Source of the DNA: an uncultured Spirochaetales bacterium
Lineage (GTDB): Bacteria > Spirochaetota > Spirochaetia > Sphaerochaetales > Sphaerochaetaceae
Length of the DNA: 41,009 nt
Reading direction: 5' to 3'
Assembly (NCBI GenBank): GCA_949289305.1
Contig: CASENB010000019.1
Span: 1 to 41,009 of the forward strand
The position numbers and the translations under genes are program-made. The number at the start of each line of letters is the position of its first letter. Position 1 is the first letter of the stretch. The notes beneath the pieces were generated by a model that worked only from the letters and a program-made list of their open reading frames with translations, made no database searches and was not told the origin of the DNA. Shown here piece after piece: positions 25,701 to 35,450 of the stretch.

Positions 25701-26328
25701 TCCTTCTCGTATGAACATCGGACAGCTGATGGAGACACAGTTAGGATGGGCAGCCGTAAAGAATGACGTATGGTATAAGACGCCGGTATTCCAGAGTGCT
25801 TCAATGGAACAGATCGAGGCAGAGATGGTTAAAGCTGGTCTTCCAAAGAACTCTAAGATCCGTCTCTACGATGGAAGAACAGGTGTTCCATTTGTAAACG
25901 ATGTATTCTGCGGTTACATTTACTATCTGAAATTGCACCACTTGGTAGATGATAAGATGCACGCTAGAAGCACAGGTCCTTATTCTCTTGTAACACAGCA
26001 GCCTCTTGGAGGTAAGGCTATGTTCGGAGGTCAGAGACTTGGAGAGATGGAAGTCTGGGCATTTGAGGCATATGGAGCGGCAAATACGCTTCAGGAACTC
26101 TTAACAATTAAGAGCGACGACATGAAGGGTAGGGTGCAGATTTACGGATCAATCGTCAAGGGCGAGCCTACAAAGACAAGCAGCATGCCAGAGGCATTCA
26201 ACGTTCTTGTTCAGGAAGTAAGAGGTCTTGCGCTCGATATGTCCGTATATGATGAGAATGGCAAGCAGGTAGCGCTCACAGAGCGTGATGAAGAACTGAT
26301 TGCTAAAAAAGAGAAAGGTACTTTCTAG
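22732..26328 (+). CDS. rpoB: RNA polymerase beta subunit
   Basis: The 1198-residue beta subunit of RNA polymerase. It is complete, with [46 protein letters not shown], and the C-terminal [18 protein letters not shown]. The rifampicin region keeps the residues S (516, equivalent to E. coli 531) and H, but after SALGP there is an extra lysine (residue 521) and the following RSSARAIYE is two residues longer than the usual RERAGFE, so fork loop 2 is three residues longer. This could alter rifampicin response. GGAGG precedes the ATG. It is nine bases ahead of rpoC. Confidence 0.98.
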   Translation: MGSNGKPLKRLDIGSELPEVCTLPNLIGIQTDSYKKFLQLDRLEKGLEPDPAYGLEHIFRTVFPIKSPNEDMIVYYNGYTVDMDGIKYSESECKKKGRSFGVPVKAKVTLSLRSGEMREKEIFFGDFPLMTDRGTFIINGAERVIVSQIVRSPGIVFKLGKRMDSSSVYYGTLYPYSGTKVEFALTRKNEKIDTKKSGDITSNQEKKRVNNIIQVSIGKKPFLVTYFLRVLGIDTREKIISAFYASESISTAEDYGDQKFYSYKDIVVDNEIIYCAGDELRTLDLRELSNLNIAEVEVIAAGGKDIDHPEMAIVKTLRREALHCPHYRNESSEEFQAEYINQIVEACKNALPQNLKTFPDPARIINYFQEMFLNSRGFDLSNIGRYKLNKKFYGMNEAEYKTSTSLLPEDVIETVRNLELFCEGEIKEDDIDALGNRRVRTVGELLQISIMDAFSRMAKTAREKMNIADDTVKPQEIISIKPIVGAIKEFFGSSQLSQFMDQVNPLSELTHKRRVSALGPKGGLSRSSARAIYEVRDVHYTHYGRICPIETPEGSNIGLILSLANYARINDLGFIETPYRRVVNGIVTNEVKYLDANDEERCKIAQGNAKIDEEGHFLEEEVSVRGNGDYGTARPEEIDWMDVSPKQVVSVATSLIPFLEHDDANRALMGSNMQRQAVPLVFPEAPRVGTGMEQRAAYDSGVLIKAKRGGTVKYVSSTRIEILVDKAESEIEGEIDTYQVHKFERTNQDSCLNQKPIVNLGDHVDKGDVLADGPATDKGELALGRNILVGFVPWNGYNYEDAVLISERVVREDIYTSIHIKEFSVDIRDTKLGPEKLTKDIPNTSEKLLEHLDNDGIVCVGTYVRPGHILVGKVTPKSESDTTPEIKLLNSIFGEKAKEVRDSSLKVPHGTEGTVIDIQHLQKSEKDELQPGVEHTIKVLIATKRKLKQGDKMAGRHGNKGVVSRVLPEEDMPYMEDGTPLDVCLNPLGVPSRMNIGQLMETQLGWAAVKNDVWYKTPVFQSASMEQIEAEMVKAGLPKNSKIRLYDGRTGVPFVNDVFCGYIYYLKLHHLVDDKMHARSTGPYSLVTQQPLGGKAMFGGQRLGEMEVWAFEAYGAANTLQELLTIKSDDMKGRVQIYGSIVKGEPTKTSSMPEAFNVLVQEVRGLALDMSVYDENGKQVALTERDEELIAKKEKGTF

Positions 26329-26337
26329 GAGGAGAGA

Positions 26338-29300
26338 ATGAAGGAAATTCAGGATTTCAGCACCATTAGAATTAAGCTCGCTTCCCCTGAGCAGATTCTC
26401 GCATGGAGCTACGGCGAGGTTAAAAAGCCGGAGACGATTAACTACAGATCTCTCCGCCCTGAGAGGGATGGATTATTCTGCGAACGCATTTTCGGAACCA
26501 CTAAGGAATGGGAATGCTATTGCGGAAAGTTCAAATCAAATAGATATAAGGGAGTTGTTTGTGACAGATGCGGCGTAGAAGTATCTGATACTAAAGTACG
26601 CCGTGAGAGAATGGGACACATAACACTTGCAGCCCCAGTTGCGCACATTTGGTTCTATAGATCAACACCGTCAATCATGAGCTACCTTTTGGATATCAAG
26701 AGAGTCGAGCTTATGGAGATCCTCTCTTATGAGAAGTACGTTGTAATCGATCCTGGTACGCACACAGATGAGCTTAGAAAGAATCAGGTTCTTTCAGAAG
26801 AGCAGTATGATAGCTTATACGACAAATATGGCGACACATTCAAAGCAGAAATGGGAGCAGAGGCTATCTATGAGCTGTTAAAAGATCTCGATCTTCAGGC
26901 ACTTTCTGATGAGTTAAGATCACAGCTTAGCCAGAAGGAAGGGGCTAACAATAAGATTGACAGCAAGCTTCTTTCCAGAATCCGCTATTGCGAGGATTTC
27001 TTGCAGAGTGGAAACCGCCCTGAGTGGATGATTCTTAAGGTAATCCCTGTAATCCCACCAGATCTACGCCCTATGGTACAGCTTGACGGTGGACGCTTTG
27101 CAACAACGGACTTAAACGAACTATATAGAAGGGTTATTAATAGAAATAACCGTCTTGATCGTCTAATAAAGATCCAGGCTCCAGATATCATCATCCGCAA
27201 CGAGAAGAGGATGCTTCAGGAGGCTGTTGATTCCCTATTTGACAACTCCAAGACGGCAAACCCGACAAAGGGATCTTCAAAGAGAGATCTTAAGAGTCTT
27301 TCCGACGCACTGAAAGGTAAGCAGGGAAGATTCAGACAGAACCTTCTTGGTAAGCGTGTAGACTACTCAGGAAGATCTGTAATCGTTGTTGGACCAGAGC
27401 TTAGAATGCACCAGTGCGGAGTTCCTTCTAAGATGGCTTTAGAGCTTTATAAGCCGTTTATTATGAAGAAACTCGTACAGGATGGAGTTGCACAGAACAT
27501 CAAGAGGGCAAAACTCTTAGTAGAGAGCGAGGCTCCTGAGGTATGGTCAATTCTTGATGATGTAGTAAAAGAGCACCCTGTTATGCTTAACCGTGCTCCT
27601 ACCCTTCACCGTCTTGGAATTCAGGCATTCGAGCCAGTTCTTGTAGAAGGAAAGGCTCTAAAGCTTCACCCGCTCGTATGTCACGCATTCAATGCTGACT
27701 TCGACGGAGACCAGATGGCTATTCACGTACCTCTTACGCAGGCTGCGCAGCTTGAGTGTTGGACACTTATGTTGTCAACTACGAACCTTCTTGACCCAGC
27801 AAACGGAAAGCCTATCGCATTCCCAAGCCAGGACATGGTTCTCGGTATATTCTATTTGACGAAAGAGATGCTTCCGCTAGAAGGGGAAGAGAAAAAGAGA
27901 TATAAGCATTTTGAGTCTATTAACGAGATAGAAGTCGCAATAGACACAGAGAGCGTAACATATAACGAAAAGATCTATTTCCGCTTCAAGAAAGGTCTTG
28001 AGATCATTAATGAAGACGGATCTAAGACTGTAGCAGACGGAAAGAGCTGGACAGCTACTACTGCAGGAAGAATTATCTTCAATTCAGCAATTCCTGAGGG
28101 AATTCCTTTCCAGAACTACTGCCTTGGAGATAAGCAGCTTAAGAAGGTTATTGGTGAGACTATCAAGAACCATAAGCCAAGCGTTGCTGTAGAACTTCTT
28201 GATTCTGTAAAGGATCTCGGATTTAAATACGCAACACTATTCGGTGCTACAATCGGTCTATCTGATATGATCGTTCCTGAGAGCAAGAAGGAACTCATTG
28301 AAGAGGCAAACGAGAAGCAGGCACAGGTTGTCGAGCAGTATAACGAAGGTCAGATCACTCAGGAAGAGAGATACAACCGTGTTATCGAAGTTTGGACAGA
28401 GACGAACGAGAAGCTTACAAACGTGCTGATGGATGAGCTCAAAAAGAGTCAGAGGGGATTCAACCCGCTGTTCTTGATGGCTGATTCAGGAGCTAGAGGT
28501 AGTAAGACTCAGATCAGGCAGCTTGGCGGTATGCGTGGTCTTATGGCTAAGCCTAACGGAAAGATCATCGAACTTCCAATTAAGAGCAACTTCAAAGAGG
28601 GACTCTCAATCATCGAGTTCTTCATATCTTCTAACGGTGCTCGTAAGGGTCTTACAGATACGGCTCTTAAGACTGCAAAAGCAGGATACCTCACACGTAA
28701 GCTCGTCGATGTTGCACAGGATGTAGTCGTATCTGAAGAAGACTGTCAGACTATCAACGGCATCTGGACTAGTGCTGTTCACGATGGAGATCAGATCATC
28801 GAATCTCTATCAAGCCGCATAGCAGGATCATGTCCTGTAGAGGATGTATTGCACCCGCTTCTCAAAGATGAGAATGGTAAGCCTGTAGTTCTTGCAAAGG
28901 CAAATGAAGAGATAAGTGACGAAGTCGCTAAGAAGATTGAGGATGCTGGAGTTGAAAAAGTGCTTCTACGTACAGTTCTTACTTGTGAAAGCGAGCATGG
29001 CGTATGTAGAAAGTGCTACGGTAGAAACCTTGCAACAAACAGAACTGTTGAAATTGGTGAGGCTGTAGGTATTATCGCTGCGCAGTCAATTGGTCAGCCA
29101 GGTACTCAGCTTACTATGAGAACATTCCACGTTGGAGGAACTGCAAGTACTTCCACAAAGGATAATAAGCTCTCATTCGACTATCAGACGATCATCCGTG
29201 AGATTAAAGGACAAGTTATTAAGAGAGCCGATGGAACATCGCTATTCCCAAGAAAGGGACATATCACTATTTCAAAGGTTCTTGAGGAGATCACAGGCCT

Positions 29301-30744
29301 TTATAAGAGCCTCCTAGTAGAGGACGGATCTTCTGTTGTTAAGGGATATCCAATGTACATCTCAACAGGTGGAACAGAGGTTATTTCTAAGAATAATGGA
29401 AGACTCTGCACGATTGGAGAGAGAACATTCGTTCTTTCAAGTGCGAACGAATACAAAGTTCCATCAGGCGCTGAACTTCACGTAAGGGAAGGGCAGGTAG
29501 TAGAGGCTGGAGACGCGATCATCACATTCGATCCGTTCTCTTCACCTATTATCAGCGATGTAAGCGGAACTGTAATCGAACTTGCAGACTTTGTTCTCGA
29601 TAAATCTTATAGAAGGATCTTCAACGAAGCAGGCGAGAGTGAGCTTATCGTTGTTCCATCTGCGCAGCTTGGTCAGTTCCATCCTACGATCATCATCGAG
29701 GATGCAAACGGAGATCAGTTCAGATTCCCGATCCCTGGCGGATCTTACATGGTTGTAAAGGAAGTCGGAGAGGTTGTTGAGGCTGGAGACATCCTTGCTA
29801 AAGAGGCAATTGACAGTGCGACTACAAAAGATATCGCTGGAGGTCTTCCTCAGGTTGACTCGCTTTTTGAAGCAAGGCATGGAAAAGTTGCTTCTTCAAA
29901 TAAGGTTAATCCGATTATTCTCTCACGCGTTAACGGTACTGTTACGAAGATCGACACCAAGTCCGGTTCTGGTTCTACGACAGTAGTTATCAAGGACGTG
30001 TTTGGAAAAGAACATCCTCATAAGGTATATACTAAAGACGCACTTCTTTCCGTTAGAGAAGGAGATGAGGTAAAGGCTGGAGATCAGCTCTGCGATGAGA
30101 CAGTTACAAGCCGCGAGGTTCTCGATGTTCTTGGAGAGAACGCAGTTCTTTCCTTCCTTGTAGAGGAGATTCAGAAGGTTTATCGTATGCAGGGTGTAGA
30201 GATCAACGAGAAGCACCTTGGAATCATCATCCGTCAGATGCTTAAGAAAGTTGAGATCGTAAGAGCTGGAGATACGAACTTCGTTAAGATGCAGAGAGTC
30301 GATAAGAACCTCTTCAAGAGGGTTAACGACGAGGCAAAGAGGCAGGGTAAGCAGCCAGCTATCGCACGTCCTGTTCTACAGGGTGTATCAGAGGCCGCAC
30401 TAAGCGTAGATTCATTTATTTCTGCAGCTTCGTTCTTAAGTACTACTAAAGTATTGACAAATGCAGCTATTGCGGGTAAAAAGGATGAGTTGCGCGGTCT
30501 CAAGGAGAACGTTATCATCGGGCACCTGATCCCAGCAGGAACAGGTATGAAGAGGTATAGAGAAGTTCATCTTGAGGATGAGCGCCTGCTCGCTCTACAG
30601 GCCGAAAAGGACAAGGAGAGAAAGAGCAATAAGAGTTCCTCAGTATCTCTTGCTGAAGAGAAGGAGATCGAGGATTTAGCAGATATGAAGACTCTAGGAG
30701 ATGAGGCCGAACAGGAAATGGAAATCGTTTCCGAAGAAGATTAA
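26338..30744 (+). CDS. rpoC: RNA polymerase beta' subunit
   Basis: The 1468-residue catalytic beta' subunit. The active-site NADFDGD is at residues 452-458 and binds the catalytic magnesium. The N-terminal zinc site is CYCGKF...CDRCGVE; the second zinc site is [14 protein letters not shown]. The trigger-loop region [19 protein letters not shown] is intact, and the long C-terminal part has the usual jaw domains. The last 40 residues form an acidic, low-complexity tail. AGGAGGAG precedes the ATG. It follows rpoB directly. Confidence 0.98.
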   Translation: MKEIQDFSTIRIKLASPEQILAWSYGEVKKPETINYRSLRPERDGLFCERIFGTTKEWECYCGKFKSNRYKGVVCDRCGVEVSDTKVRRERMGHITLAAPVAHIWFYRSTPSIMSYLLDIKRVELMEILSYEKYVVIDPGTHTDELRKNQVLSEEQYDSLYDKYGDTFKAEMGAEAIYELLKDLDLQALSDELRSQLSQKEGANNKIDSKLLSRIRYCEDFLQSGNRPEWMILKVIPVIPPDLRPMVQLDGGRFATTDLNELYRRVINRNNRLDRLIKIQAPDIIIRNEKRMLQEAVDSLFDNSKTANPTKGSSKRDLKSLSDALKGKQGRFRQNLLGKRVDYSGRSVIVVGPELRMHQCGVPSKMALELYKPFIMKKLVQDGVAQNIKRAKLLVESEAPEVWSILDDVVKEHPVMLNRAPTLHRLGIQAFEPVLVEGKALKLHPLVCHAFNADFDGDQMAIHVPLTQAAQLECWTLMLSTTNLLDPANGKPIAFPSQDMVLGIFYLTKEMLPLEGEEKKRYKHFESINEIEVAIDTESVTYNEKIYFRFKKGLEIINEDGSKTVADGKSWTATTAGRIIFNSAIPEGIPFQNYCLGDKQLKKVIGETIKNHKPSVAVELLDSVKDLGFKYATLFGATIGLSDMIVPESKKELIEEANEKQAQVVEQYNEGQITQEERYNRVIEVWTETNEKLTNVLMDELKKSQRGFNPLFLMADSGARGSKTQIRQLGGMRGLMAKPNGKIIELPIKSNFKEGLSIIEFFISSNGARKGLTDTALKTAKAGYLTRKLVDVAQDVVVSEEDCQTINGIWTSAVHDGDQIIESLSSRIAGSCPVEDVLHPLLKDENGKPVVLAKANEEISDEVAKKIEDAGVEKVLLRTVLTCESEHGVCRKCYGRNLATNRTVEIGEAVGIIAAQSIGQPGTQLTMRTFHVGGTASTSTKDNKLSFDYQTIIREIKGQVIKRADGTSLFPRKGHITISKVLEEITGLYKSLLVEDGSSVVKGYPMYISTGGTEVISKNNGRLCTIGERTFVLSSANEYKVPSGAELHVREGQVVEAGDAIITFDPFSSPIISDVSGTVIELADFVLDKSYRRIFNEAGESELIVVPSAQLGQFHPTIIIEDANGDQFRFPIPGGSYMVVKEVGEVVEAGDILAKEAIDSATTKDIAGGLPQVDSLFEARHGKVASSNKVNPIILSRVNGTVTKIDTKSGSGSTTVVIKDVFGKEHPHKVYTKDALLSVREGDEVKAGDQLCDETVTSREVLDVLGENAVLSFLVEEIQKVYRMQGVEINEKHLGIIIRQMLKKVEIVRAGDTNFVKMQRVDKNLFKRVNDEAKRQGKQPAIARPVLQGVSEAALSVDSFISAASFLSTTKVLTNAAIAGKKDELRGLKENVIIGHLIPAGTGMKRYREVHLEDERLLALQAEKDKERKSNKSSSVSLAEEKEIEDLADMKTLGDEAEQEMEIVSEED

Positions 30745-30793
30745 GGGTTGTTAATCTGGCCAGAATCTCATGCTGACTAGGGATTTTCGATAG

Positions 30794-30811
30794 CCGCTGC
30801 CTGTGCAGCGG
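30794..30811 (+). promoter_or_regulatory. Hairpin between rpoC and rpsL
   Basis: CCGCTGC (30794-30800) pairs perfectly with GCAGCGG (30805-30811) around CTGT; a T-rich stretch follows (to 30827), with TTTTTT at 30822-30827. It could act as a partial terminator between the polymerase genes and the ribosomal protein genes. Confidence 0.5.
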
Positions 30812-30868
30812 TATTTCTCCCTTTTTTGTGAGGATTGGGAGAGAACAAACAAAGGAGCGTATCGTAAG

Positions 30869-31243
30869 ATGCCTACTATTAATCAGCTAATTAGGAAAGG
30901 CAGGCAGAGGTCAAAGAGCAAGACTAAGAGCCCAGCCTTAGAAGGATGCCCACAGAAGAGGGGTGTTTGTACACGTGTTATGACTGTAACACCTAAGAAG
31001 CCTAACTCAGCGCTTAGAAAGGTAGCAAGGGTAAGACTTTCAAATGGAATCGAAGTTACAGCTTATATTCCAGGTGTAGGACACAACCTACAGGAGCACT
31101 CTGTTGTTCTTATCAGAGGTGGAAGAGTTAAGGACCTTCCAGGTGTTCGTTACCACATTATCCGCGGAAGCAAGGATACTCTTGGTGTTAACGATAGGAA
31201 GAGAAGCCGCTCTAAGTACGGCGCTAAGAAGCCAAAGGCCTAA
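30869..31243 (+). CDS. rpsL: Ribosomal protein uS12
   Basis: A 124-residue protein at the decoding centre of the 30S subunit. Core: [44 protein letters not shown], and [14 protein letters not shown]. The lysines of the PKKPNS and GRVKDLPG loops, where streptomycin resistance changes arise, are wild type. I start at 30869 after AAGGAG; the frame is open from 30803 but that extension is upstream of the ribosome site. It is followed by rpsG. Confidence 0.97.
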   Translation: MPTINQLIRKGRQRSKSKTKSPALEGCPQKRGVCTRVMTVTPKKPNSALRKVARVRLSNGIEVTAYIPGVGHNLQEHSVVLIRGGRVKDLPGVRYHIIRGSKDTLGVNDRKRSRSKYGAKKPKA

Positions 31244-31258
31244 TGGAGGGAAGAGAAA

Positions 31259-31729
31259 ATGTCTAGAGGTTTGAACGTCCCTAAAAGGGCTACTGCAGCA
31301 GATGCCGTATACAACAGCGAAGTCGTTGCCAGATTCATTAACAGAATGATGGTTGACGGAAAGAAGAGCATCAGCACAAGAATCCTATACAGGGCACTAA
31401 ATAAGATTGAAGAGAAGTCTGGAGAGAAAGCTATTGACGTATTTACAAAGGCTGTTGAGAACGTAAAGCCTGTTGTAGAGGTTAAGAGCAGAAGAGTTGG
31501 TGGTGCTACATACCAGGTTCCTGTTGAAATCAAAGAGGGAAGAAGGGAAGCACTTGCAATGAGATGGATCATCAACGCAGCAAGAGGCAGAAACGGAAAG
31601 ACTATGTCCGATAAGCTTGCCGATGAGCTACTTGATGCATACAACAGCACAGGATCTGCTTTCAAGAAGAAAGAAGACACACACCGCATGGCAGATGCAA
31701 ACAAGGCATTCAGCCACTTCAGATTCTAA
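31259..31729 (+). CDS. rpsG: Ribosomal protein uS7
   Basis: A 156-residue primary 16S-binding protein of the 30S head. Core: [66 protein letters not shown], and [20 protein letters not shown]. Length is typical. It is 15 bases after rpsL with GGAGG at 31244-31248. In most bacteria fusA and tuf follow; here a terminator follows and neither gene is next. Confidence 0.97.
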   Translation: MSRGLNVPKRATAADAVYNSEVVARFINRMMVDGKKSISTRILYRALNKIEEKSGEKAIDVFTKAVENVKPVVEVKSRRVGGATYQVPVEIKEGRREALAMRWIINAARGRNGKTMSDKLADELLDAYNSTGSAFKKKEDTHRMADANKAFSHFRF

Positions 31730-31735
31730 TCATAG

Positions 31736-31761
31736 AGGTCTCCAAAAAGGAGGCCTTTTTT
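31736..31761 (+). terminator. Terminator of the rpoBC-rpsLG operon
   Basis: AGGTCTCC (31736-31743) pairs with GGAGGCCT (31749-31756) with one G-U, loop AAAAA, then a run of T to 31761. It closes the operon before the next gene. Confidence 0.88.
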
Positions 31762-31769
31762 GTTACACT
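31761..31769 (+). promoter_or_regulatory. Extended -10 promoter, leaderless type
   Basis: TGtTACACT (31761-31769) follows the terminator T-run directly and lies six bases before the ATG at 31776. No -35 box and no ribosome site are visible. Confidence 0.4.
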
Positions 31770-31775
31770 TTTTCC

Positions 31776-32114
31776 ATGTACATTCCAGATTACGACGAAT
31801 ACTATTCTCTTAAAGCGTATGCAGACCGTTTTGTTTCCGATAGCGACGATGTTTTGAAGATATTCTTTTCAAAGCCTTCAACGCTCAATCTAATAACACT
31901 GTGGGAAATTAAGAATGATAACGATACTTTCATTAAGGATAAGATGACTTTGTATCATGAAAGATCTCTTAACGGTGAAGAGTTTGAATTGAGAGAGCTG
32001 ATCAGCGCGTTGAACCTGCTGTGTGTATTTATAGAGAATGGCGATGTAAGAGCCCATATCGACATTTATAATGCATTTATCTCTTTTTTAACTGAAAACG
32101 GTATTAACGTATGA
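31776..32114 (+). CDS. Small protein of unknown function
   Basis: A 112-residue acidic, soluble protein (MYIPDYDEYYSLKAYADRF at the start) that I do not recognise. It is mostly helical by eye, with no membrane segment, signal peptide or metal motif; the middle part ELRELISALNLLCVFIENGD reads like an amphipathic helix pair. The start is set by an extended -10 box six bases upstream; the frame is open from 31617 but that part overlaps rpsG. It stands alone between the rpsG terminator and a hairpin at its own end. Codon use resembles the neighbours, so it is a likely real gene. Confidence 0.6.
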   Translation: MYIPDYDEYYSLKAYADRFVSDSDDVLKIFFSKPSTLNLITLWEIKNDNDTFIKDKMTLYHERSLNGEEFELRELISALNLLCVFIENGDVRAHIDIYNAFISFLTENGINV

Positions 32115-32117
32115 AAA

Positions 32118-32137
32118 AAGGAGACCTCGGTCTCCTT
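32118..32137. terminator. Hairpin terminator between the unknown gene and the TSCPD gene
   Basis: AAGGAGACC (32118-32126) pairs with GGTCTCCTT (32129-32137). On the minus strand TTTTTT follows, so it ends the TSCPD gene well; on the plus strand the T-run is short. Confidence 0.8.
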
Positions 32138-32145
32138 ATGAAAAC

Positions 32146-32400
32146 TCAATTAGCTAATGCCTCTTTAATAGCCTTTGCAAGCTGATCTGGGCAGCTCGTG
32201 CTTTTTAATCCGCAAGTGTTTCCTTCTAGAAGATCTGCGATTTCCTTCGCATCCCTTCCTTCGCAAAGCTTTCCAATTCCTTTTAAATTGCCATTGCATC
32301 CGCCAATAAAGGAAAGATTGTGAATTCTATTCTCATCATCGAGAGAAAATAGAATCTCCCTAGAACAAGTTCCATGTGTCTTATAAGTAAAATCTCTCAT
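32146..32400 (-). CDS. TSCPD-domain protein
   Basis: An 84-residue protein of the small TSCPD family (the TSCPDQLA motif gives its name). Other features are HGTCSREI, GGCNGNLKGIGKL, and several cysteines (about 5), typical for a metal- or redox-linked module that also occurs at the end of some ribonucleotide reductases. Its job as a stand-alone protein is unknown. TTGACT-17-TATCTT lies upstream, seven bases from the ATG, with no ribosome site, so the message is probably leaderless. Confidence 0.85.
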   Translation of the reverse strand: MRDFTYKTHGTCSREILFSLDDENRIHNLSFIGGCNGNLKGIGKLCEGRDAKEIADLLEGNTCGLKSTSCPDQLAKAIKEALAN

Positions 32401-32407
32401 GAAAGAG

Positions 32408-32436
32408 AAGATACTACTTTATACATTTTCAGTCAA
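32408..32436 (-). promoter_or_regulatory. Promoter of the TSCPD gene, leaderless type
   Basis: On the minus strand TTGACT (32436-32431), 17 bases, TATCTT (32413-32408), then seven bases to the ATG at 32400. It is divergent from the lipoprotein promoter. Confidence 0.65.
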
Positions 32437-32452
32437 AGAGTGTTTGTAAATA

Positions 32453-32484
32453 TTGACAATGGGGGGGGGTAATTGTGCTAGATC
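32453..32484 (+). promoter_or_regulatory. Lipoprotein promoter with a G9 spacer tract
   Basis: TTGACA (32453-32458) is a perfect -35 box; the best -10 is an extended TGcTAGATC (32476-32484). The spacer is 20 bases, three longer than optimal, and contains nine consecutive G. Loss of two or three G would restore 17-18 bases. It drives the leucine-rich-repeat lipoprotein. Confidence 0.5.
32461..32469 (+). repeat. G9 homopolymer tract
   Basis: Nine consecutive G in an A/T-rich intergenic region between divergent genes. Homopolymeric G tracts are prone to slipped-strand mispairing and switch surface-protein promoters in Treponema pallidum tpr genes. Length variation here has not been seen, because only one sequence is available. 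Confidence 0.85.
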
Positions 32485-32500
32485 TATTTTAAGGGGTAGT

Positions 32501-32537
32501 AACTATTATTAATAGTTCTCTCCTAAAAAATAGGAGA
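32501..32537 (+). promoter_or_regulatory. Tandem hairpins hiding the lipoprotein ribosome site
   Basis: Two perfect 7-bp stems stand next to each other: AACTATT/AATAGTT (32501-32507/32511-32517) and TCTCCTA/TAGGAGA (32519-32525/32531-32537). The second stem contains the whole Shine-Dalgarno AGGAG, four bases before the ATG at 32542. It could work as a translational switch or RNA thermometer. Confidence 0.6.
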
Positions 32538-32541
32538 TATC

Positions 32542-34563
32542 ATGAAAAAACAAAGATTTAAACTGTTATTCATTTCACTCCTTGTAATATTATTAGCAGG
32601 TTGCCCTTCTGGTTCTGAAGTCAATCCTGGAGACAGTTTTACAAGCAGTGATGGCTTACTGTATTTTAATGTAAGCGAAGATGGTAGTTATTTGACTGTA
32701 AGTGCGAATAATGATGATAGCTTTCCAGAAGAATATACGATTCCTGCAAGTTATAACGGTATCCCTGTTAAGGCTGTTGGAAACTTTAGTTATATTACTT
32801 CGCTTAAAAAAGTTATAATTCCTGAAGGTATTATTTCGATAGGTTGGCTTGCTTTCTCTGACTGCACAAATTTAGAAGAAATTGAACTTCCATCTTCTTT
32901 GCAAACTATAGGAGCTGAAGCTTTTGCAAATACGTCAATAAAAGAGATTGAACTTTCTGAAAATATCTCAAATGTCGGCACTCGTGCTTTTAGCGGATGC
33001 TCTTCACTGGAAAAAGTAATTGTTCCTTTTCCTGTTGATAAACTAACTTATTGGGATACAGGATGGGATTACGATATTAAAGAGAAAAAGGTGTATAAAG
33101 GGGGAATAAATGATGTTTCTTATTTAATTTCCTCAGATAGGACATACTATATATGTTATGGTATTCCAACGGGAAGTACATTGACAGAAGTTGTCGTAGA
33201 GTCAATGCATAATGGTCTTCCTGTAAAAGGAATAGGGTATCAAGCTTTTACTGGAAGCAATATTGAGAAAATTACTCTTTCTGATAATCTAGAATATATC
33301 GATGAATGGGCGTTTAACGGATGTTCGAATCTTAAAGAGATAACACTTCCTGCTTCTGTGGAAACAATATATGATAAAGTTTTTTACGTAAGTGGCTTAG
33401 AAAAAATCTATATTCCTGAAAATTCAAGACTTGCATATATTGGAATGGAGGCTTTTGCTGCTACATCACTGACAGAATTTTATATTCCTTCAAATGTAGA
33501 GTATATTGGGCGTAATGTTTTTAGAGACTGCACAGCTTTAGAAAGCGTATATGTTGATGCTGTTGCCTCATATCCTCGCACATGGGATTCTTCTTGGAAT
33601 TATGATCTTGAGGGGGAAGGAATCGTAAAGATGGATCCAGATCCAGATAAAACTTATATTTTCTTAAATTCTGATGGGAAGTCCTACTATGTTGATGGTC
33701 TTTCTTCTGAAAGTACAATTACCAACATAGAAATTCCAAATACTTATAACGGTCTTCCTGTAACAGAGATTGGCAATAATGCATTTAATGGATGTAAAAG
33801 TCTTGAAAGTGTAACACTTGGAGAAAACATTGAGATAATAGGGTGGAATACATTTGTTGATTGCATATCTCTAAGCAATATCATTATTCCTGATTCTGTA
33901 AAGCAGATTGGATTTAATGCTTTTGAAAACACAGCAATAAAAGAGATTGAAATTCCAAGCAGTATAGAAGAGGTTGGAGCTGCAGTCTTTTATAACTGTC
34001 CAAAGTTGACAGATGTTTATCTTCCATTTAAAGAAGGTGAGACTCCTGCAGGTTGGAGTTCCATTTGGAACAGGGGATTAAGCGATAATGTAACAATTCA
34101 TTATTCTGATTCAGGAGATCCTGAAGATCCAGATAACCCTGGAACAGATCCAGGTGATCCAGATGAAGGAGAACTGCGTTTTATTATTGATACTTATGGT
34201 CTTGCTTTAGATGCGCTTGTAGGAGATATACAGCTTGGTAACATTCCTGATGGTGTTACGACAGATCCTTCAAACATCTTAGGTGCAAATGAGTACACAA
34301 TTACTATGAATAATGTTTCTTATAGTTTTGGTTCAAACAATTTTGTATTCAATGGAACATATGAATATAAACAAGAGTACTCAATGACTGAAGGTTCATC
34401 AACGAAAATAGTAGATTTAACTGAAGGTTCTTCCATAGACGGAGTTCCACATACTGCAAAATGGACACAAACAACAAGTTTTGGTGGTGGAGGTTCTAGT
34501 GATTCCATTACAGATGCGGTTGTTGATGGTGTAGAACTAGAAGATCAGATTACAGAAATGTAA
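32542..34563 (+). CDS. BspA/TpLRR-type leucine-rich-repeat lipoprotein
   Basis: A 673-residue predicted surface or periplasmic lipoprotein. The signal KKQRFKLLFISLLVILLAGC ends in a lipobox LAGC with acylated Cys21. Three blocks of LRR_5 repeats (roughly 45-175, 190-350 and 375-515) repeat patterns such as IPxSVxxIGxxAFxxCxxLxxIxLP. Proline/aspartate-rich linker DPEDPDNPGTDPGDPDEG follows near 525-545, then a C-terminal domain of about 125 residues that I do not recognise, rich in Ser, Thr and Gly. Such repeats mediate adhesion in oral spirochaetes and Bacteroides. Base composition is clearly more A/T-rich than the ribosomal genes beside it. Its promoter has a G9 tract and its ribosome site is in a hairpin, so expression may vary. 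Confidence 0.9.
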   Translation: MKKQRFKLLFISLLVILLAGCPSGSEVNPGDSFTSSDGLLYFNVSEDGSYLTVSANNDDSFPEEYTIPASYNGIPVKAVGNFSYITSLKKVIIPEGIISIGWLAFSDCTNLEEIELPSSLQTIGAEAFANTSIKEIELSENISNVGTRAFSGCSSLEKVIVPFPVDKLTYWDTGWDYDIKEKKVYKGGINDVSYLISSDRTYYICYGIPTGSTLTEVVVESMHNGLPVKGIGYQAFTGSNIEKITLSDNLEYIDEWAFNGCSNLKEITLPASVETIYDKVFYVSGLEKIYIPENSRLAYIGMEAFAATSLTEFYIPSNVEYIGRNVFRDCTALESVYVDAVASYPRTWDSSWNYDLEGEGIVKMDPDPDKTYIFLNSDGKSYYVDGLSSESTITNIEIPNTYNGLPVTEIGNNAFNGCKSLESVTLGENIEIIGWNTFVDCISLSNIIIPDSVKQIGFNAFENTAIKEIEIPSSIEEVGAAVFYNCPKLTDVYLPFKEGETPAGWSSIWNRGLSDNVTIHYSDSGDPEDPDNPGTDPGDPDEGELRFIIDTYGLALDALVGDIQLGNIPDGVTTDPSNILGANEYTITMNNVSYSFGSNNFVFNGTYEYKQEYSMTEGSSTKIVDLTEGSSIDGVPHTAKWTQTTSFGGGGSSDSITDAVVDGVELEDQITEM

Positions 34564-34572
34564 TTATTTTAT

Positions 34573-34608
34573 GGCGTACTCATTTTTCGGGTACGCCTTT
34601 CTTTTTTA
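34573..34608 (+). terminator. Terminator of the lipoprotein gene
   Basis: GGCGTAC (34573-34579) pairs with GTACGCC (34591-34597), then TTTCTTTTTT. It overlaps the 3' end of the converging MerR gene. Confidence 0.75.
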
Positions 34609-35398
34609 CTTTCATGCTGATTTTCGTTACGAACTTGCTCTCATCTTCCTCTACAAGGTGTGCTATCGGGTATTCTTCATAGCATGGGCCAGTTGGAATA
34701 TAGTTCATTTCCTTTATGGTATCAAGCATTTTCAAATAGTTTTTATAGCAGTCTTCCCATTTGCATTTGAAGTAGGAGACGGCATAGAGTCCTTTTGTAA
34801 TTTCTGCATTCTTTTTCGTACCGTTTTTTGAGAAAAGTTTGCTTCTTTTGGCGTAGTTGCTCTCTTTGAGATTGTCCATGTCAAACATGAGCCCTGCAGT
34901 CTCCGTCCAAGGTATTGAGAACTGGTACATAAAGTCCTCATAAGGCTTATCGAAAGTGAACATAGAGGCTGAGTAGTCATTTTCTTCACTTAGGCTGATA
35001 GGTATTCTATTTGTTTCCCTTATCTCGACAGTCCCATAATCAAAAGATGTGGCAGGCTTTACCTCTTCGATTGTTGATTTAAGTACTTTTGCCCGTTTTT
35101 TTAGTTTTACGATTTCGTTTTCGATATTTCCCACCGCATCCTCGGCAAGGGCAATAAATGACTCTGGGCTTCTTTTCTTCGTGAATTCCCTAATCGTTTT
35201 TATCGGTATCCCAAGATCTCTTAAGTTTATTATCGTATCTAGAAGCTGAAGTTGGCTTACAGAATATGTTCTATAGTTGTTGTCTTTTCTCTCTTCAGGT
35301 GAGAACAATCCTATTTTATCATAATATAACAGGGTGTCTCTCTTAATTGCAAACAAGCGAGCCATCTCGCTTATGGAGAAATCATGCTTATCTGACAT
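34580..35398 (-). CDS. MerR-family regulator with C-terminal effector domain
   Basis: A 272-residue activator-type regulator. The N-terminal winged helix is classic: FSISEMARLFAIKRDTLLYY, DKIGLFSPEERKDNNYRTYS, and LQLLDTIINLRDLGIPIKTI, then a coiled-coil dimerisation helix. The C-terminal 150 residues resemble a GyrI/BmrR-like small-molecule pocket. I start at 35398 because AAGGAAGG (35413-35406 region) precedes it; the frame is open into the MATE gene but that is not family-like. It is divergent from a MATE exporter with a MerR-type operator between, so it very likely controls that pump in response to a drug-like ligand. Confidence 0.88.
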   Translation of the reverse strand: MSDKHDFSISEMARLFAIKRDTLLYYDKIGLFSPEERKDNNYRTYSVSQLQLLDTIINLRDLGIPIKTIREFTKKRSPESFIALAEDAVGNIENEIVKLKKRAKVLKSTIEEVKPATSFDYGTVEIRETNRIPISLSEENDYSASMFTFDKPYEDFMYQFSIPWTETAGLMFDMDNLKESNYAKRSKLFSKNGTKKNAEITKGLYAVSYFKCKWEDCYKNYLKMLDTIKEMNYIPTGPCYEEYPIAHLVEEDESKFVTKISMKVKKKGVPEK

Positions 35399-35408
35399 AT
35401 GACCTTCC

Positions 35409-35439
35409 TTGACTATGGTGTAACTCCATAGTTTATATC
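35409..35439 (+). promoter_or_regulatory. MerR-type promoter and operator of the MATE gene
   Basis: TTGACT (35409-35414) and TATATC (35434-35439) are separated by 19 bases, the overlong spacer that MerR proteins twist into shape. The spacer holds a perfect dyad ACTATGG-7-CCATAGT (35412-35418/35426-35432). A candidate minus-strand promoter for merR (TTGTAA 35445-35440, TACACC 35422-35417) lies inside it, implying autoregulation. Confidence 0.8.
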
Positions 35440-35450
35440 TTACAACGCAT

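Noticed and set aside
32461..32469. The G9 tract as a sequencing artefact
   Set aside because: Homopolymer length is error-prone, but the tract lies precisely in a promoter spacer of a surface protein, so I keep it as a finding with the uncertainty stated.
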